From positions 1-7,107 of the forward strand of contig DAOUVF010000157.1 in NCBI GenBank assembly GCA_030667765.1: a DNA stretch of 7,107 bases, written 5' to 3'. The position numbers were made by a program, and so were the translations under genes. This DNA is from Bacteroides sp. (GTDB lineage: Bacteria > Bacteroidota > Bacteroidia > Bacteroidales > SM23-62). The notes under the pieces are model-generated. The model was not told where the DNA came from. It saw only the letters and a list, made by a program, of their open reading frames with translations, and ran no database searches. Numbering within the stretch: the first letter of the stretch is position 1; every line of letters starts with the position of its first letter. This document shows positions 6,234 to 7,107 of the stretch, piece by piece.

Positions 6234-7106
6234 CTATTCATTGATCCCGGAAATCTCTTTCAATTTACCGAAAAACTCCTGCTTTCTCTCATGACCTAAT
6301 CCCCAGTCCACCGGCACACTCTGATAACCCGCCTCAAAACCTTCACCATCCCTGCGGAAGTCGAAATATCCCCAGGAGGCACCGGCCCGGAAAGCCGCCA
6401 GCATATTATTGTTCTCCGCTTCATATTCATAATGATCATCCTCATTGAATATGATCGGCATTGGCCTGTATTCAGGCATAGCCCTGACCAGCTCAACCAT
6501 TTCCGTAATGCGTTCTGGCTGTTTCACCCCGTTCCCATGGATCAGGATAAAATCTGAGACTTCGACAACACTGGCGGGAGGAAGGGTATTCCCGTTAAAG
6601 GAAACACTCACCGGGAAACGGTAACCTTTTTCGCTGCTGTATTCCTGAGCCAGCCTGATAAGCTGGTCCACGTTATCCTGTTTAATGATGGATAAATCAT
6701 ATTTTTGGTTGTTACACTCATTGGCAATTTCGATCAGTACATTGGTGTATCCCCTGTCAATGAGCCAGTCAATGGTGTTATGTACAGTATTTCTGGCAGC
6801 AGCATCATCCGTTAGTTTTTGATCCTGTCCGAAATAAAAGAGCCCGAGAATCGTAACCATCCCAAGCTCATCGGATTTATCCATGATCCGCTCCAGCCTT
6901 TGCATATAATCTTCCCGCAGCTTGCCCGTGGAGTCTATAGCCGAGTTATGCCAGGGCTGGTTTTTCGAATATCCCTGGGGACTCCCTCCCTGGAGGTTGA
7001 TGGTAAATCCAAGCAGCCCGTGTTTCATCCATTCAGGCATGGCTTCGACAAACTCACTGGTGTTCCGGTCAGCGTCCCATTCCCCGGTATCAGGATACTT
7101 CCACAT
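6234..7106 (-). CDS. Clan GH-A (GH5-like) glycoside hydrolase, N-terminus beyond the right edge
   Basis: The last 290 codons of a minus-strand gene end at TAG (6236-6234). The first visible codon is Met, but it begins mid-domain (WKYPDTGEWD) with no signal peptide, so the true start probably lies beyond the right edge. The fragment shows TIM-barrel features of clan GH-A: MVTILGLFYF (~83-92, a barrel strand), VLIEIANECNN (~123-133, with Asn129-Glu130 as the usual acid/base pair after strand 4), DFILIHGNG (~185-193), and PIIFNEDDHY (~217-226, with Glu222 as likely nucleophile on strand 7). ASWGYFDFR (243-251) would line the strand 8 end. Related sequences are often annotated as cellulase-family or GH5-like hydrolases; the exact family and substrate cannot be fixed here. 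The gene converges on the GH28-like gene, 44 bp between stop codons, with no clear terminator. Confidence 0.72.
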   Translation of the reverse strand: MWKYPDTGEWDADRNTSEFVEAMPEWMKHGLLGFTINLQGGSPQGYSKNQPWHNSAIDSTGKLREDYMQRLERIMDKSDELGMVTILGLFYFGQDQKLTDDAAARNTVHNTIDWLIDRGYTNVLIEIANECNNQKYDLSIIKQDNVDQLIRLAQEYSSEKGYRFPVSVSFNGNTLPPASVVEVSDFILIHGNGVKQPERITEMVELVRAMPEYRPMPIIFNEDDHYEYEAENNNMLAAFRAGASWGYFDFRRDGEGFEAGYQSVPVDWGLGHERKQEFFGKLKEISGINE

Positions 7107-7107
7107 A

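Noticed and set aside
6224..6250. Possible terminator between the convergent genes: CCGGGTCA paired with TGA-T-CCCGG
   Set aside because: The stem has a bulge, overlaps the last codons of the minus-strand gene, and is not followed by a T-run on either strand.

Overview
The window reads as a chromosomal segment from a member of the Bacteroidota, probably an environmental Cytophagia/Saprospiria/Flavobacteriia-type heterotroph. Three things point there. The protein at 3104-4855 ends in a typical type IX secretion (T9SS, Por) type A C-terminal sorting domain. Translation starts lack Shine-Dalgarno sequences and tend to sit in A-rich leaders. The candidate promoters fit the TTG / TAnnTTTG pattern of this phylum better than the E. 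coli -35/-10 pattern. No RNA gene, CRISPR array, insertion sequence or phage gene is visible.

Layout. (1) Positions 2-2242, minus strand: one uninterrupted reading frame of 747 codons that starts inside the window and leaves it at the left edge. It encodes an exported protein built from five ~110-residue repeats, each with an acidic DFD motif, followed by at least one complete and one partial domain of a second type. (2) Positions 2243-2631: a divergent intergenic region with candidate promoters for both directions and a perfect inverted repeat lying over the plus-strand -7 element. (3) Positions 2632-4855, plus strand: a VanZ-like four-helix membrane protein overlapping by 20 bp a 583-residue T9SS cargo of composite architecture. 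(4) Positions 4930-6189, plus strand: a lipoprotein with a right-handed beta-helix fold related to glycoside hydrolase family 28. (5) Positions 6234-7106, minus strand: the C-terminal 290 residues of a clan GH-A (GH5-like) glycosidase, convergent with the previous gene.

How the genes fit together. All five products are predicted to be exported, surface-linked or membrane-bound, or (the last one) to act on carbohydrate. The right half, with two adjacent carbohydrate-active proteins, suggests polysaccharide processing, but no SusC/SusD pair, sulfatase or regulator is in view, so a polysaccharide utilisation locus is not shown. The left half suggests cell-surface or adhesion functions. The VanZ-like/T9SS pair looks translationally coupled, and its joint role is unknown. 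I see no clear-cut new defence or mobile system. The least explained items are the repeat protein with its DFD motifs, the unassigned middle of the T9SS cargo, and the altered catalytic motifs of the GH28-like lipoprotein.
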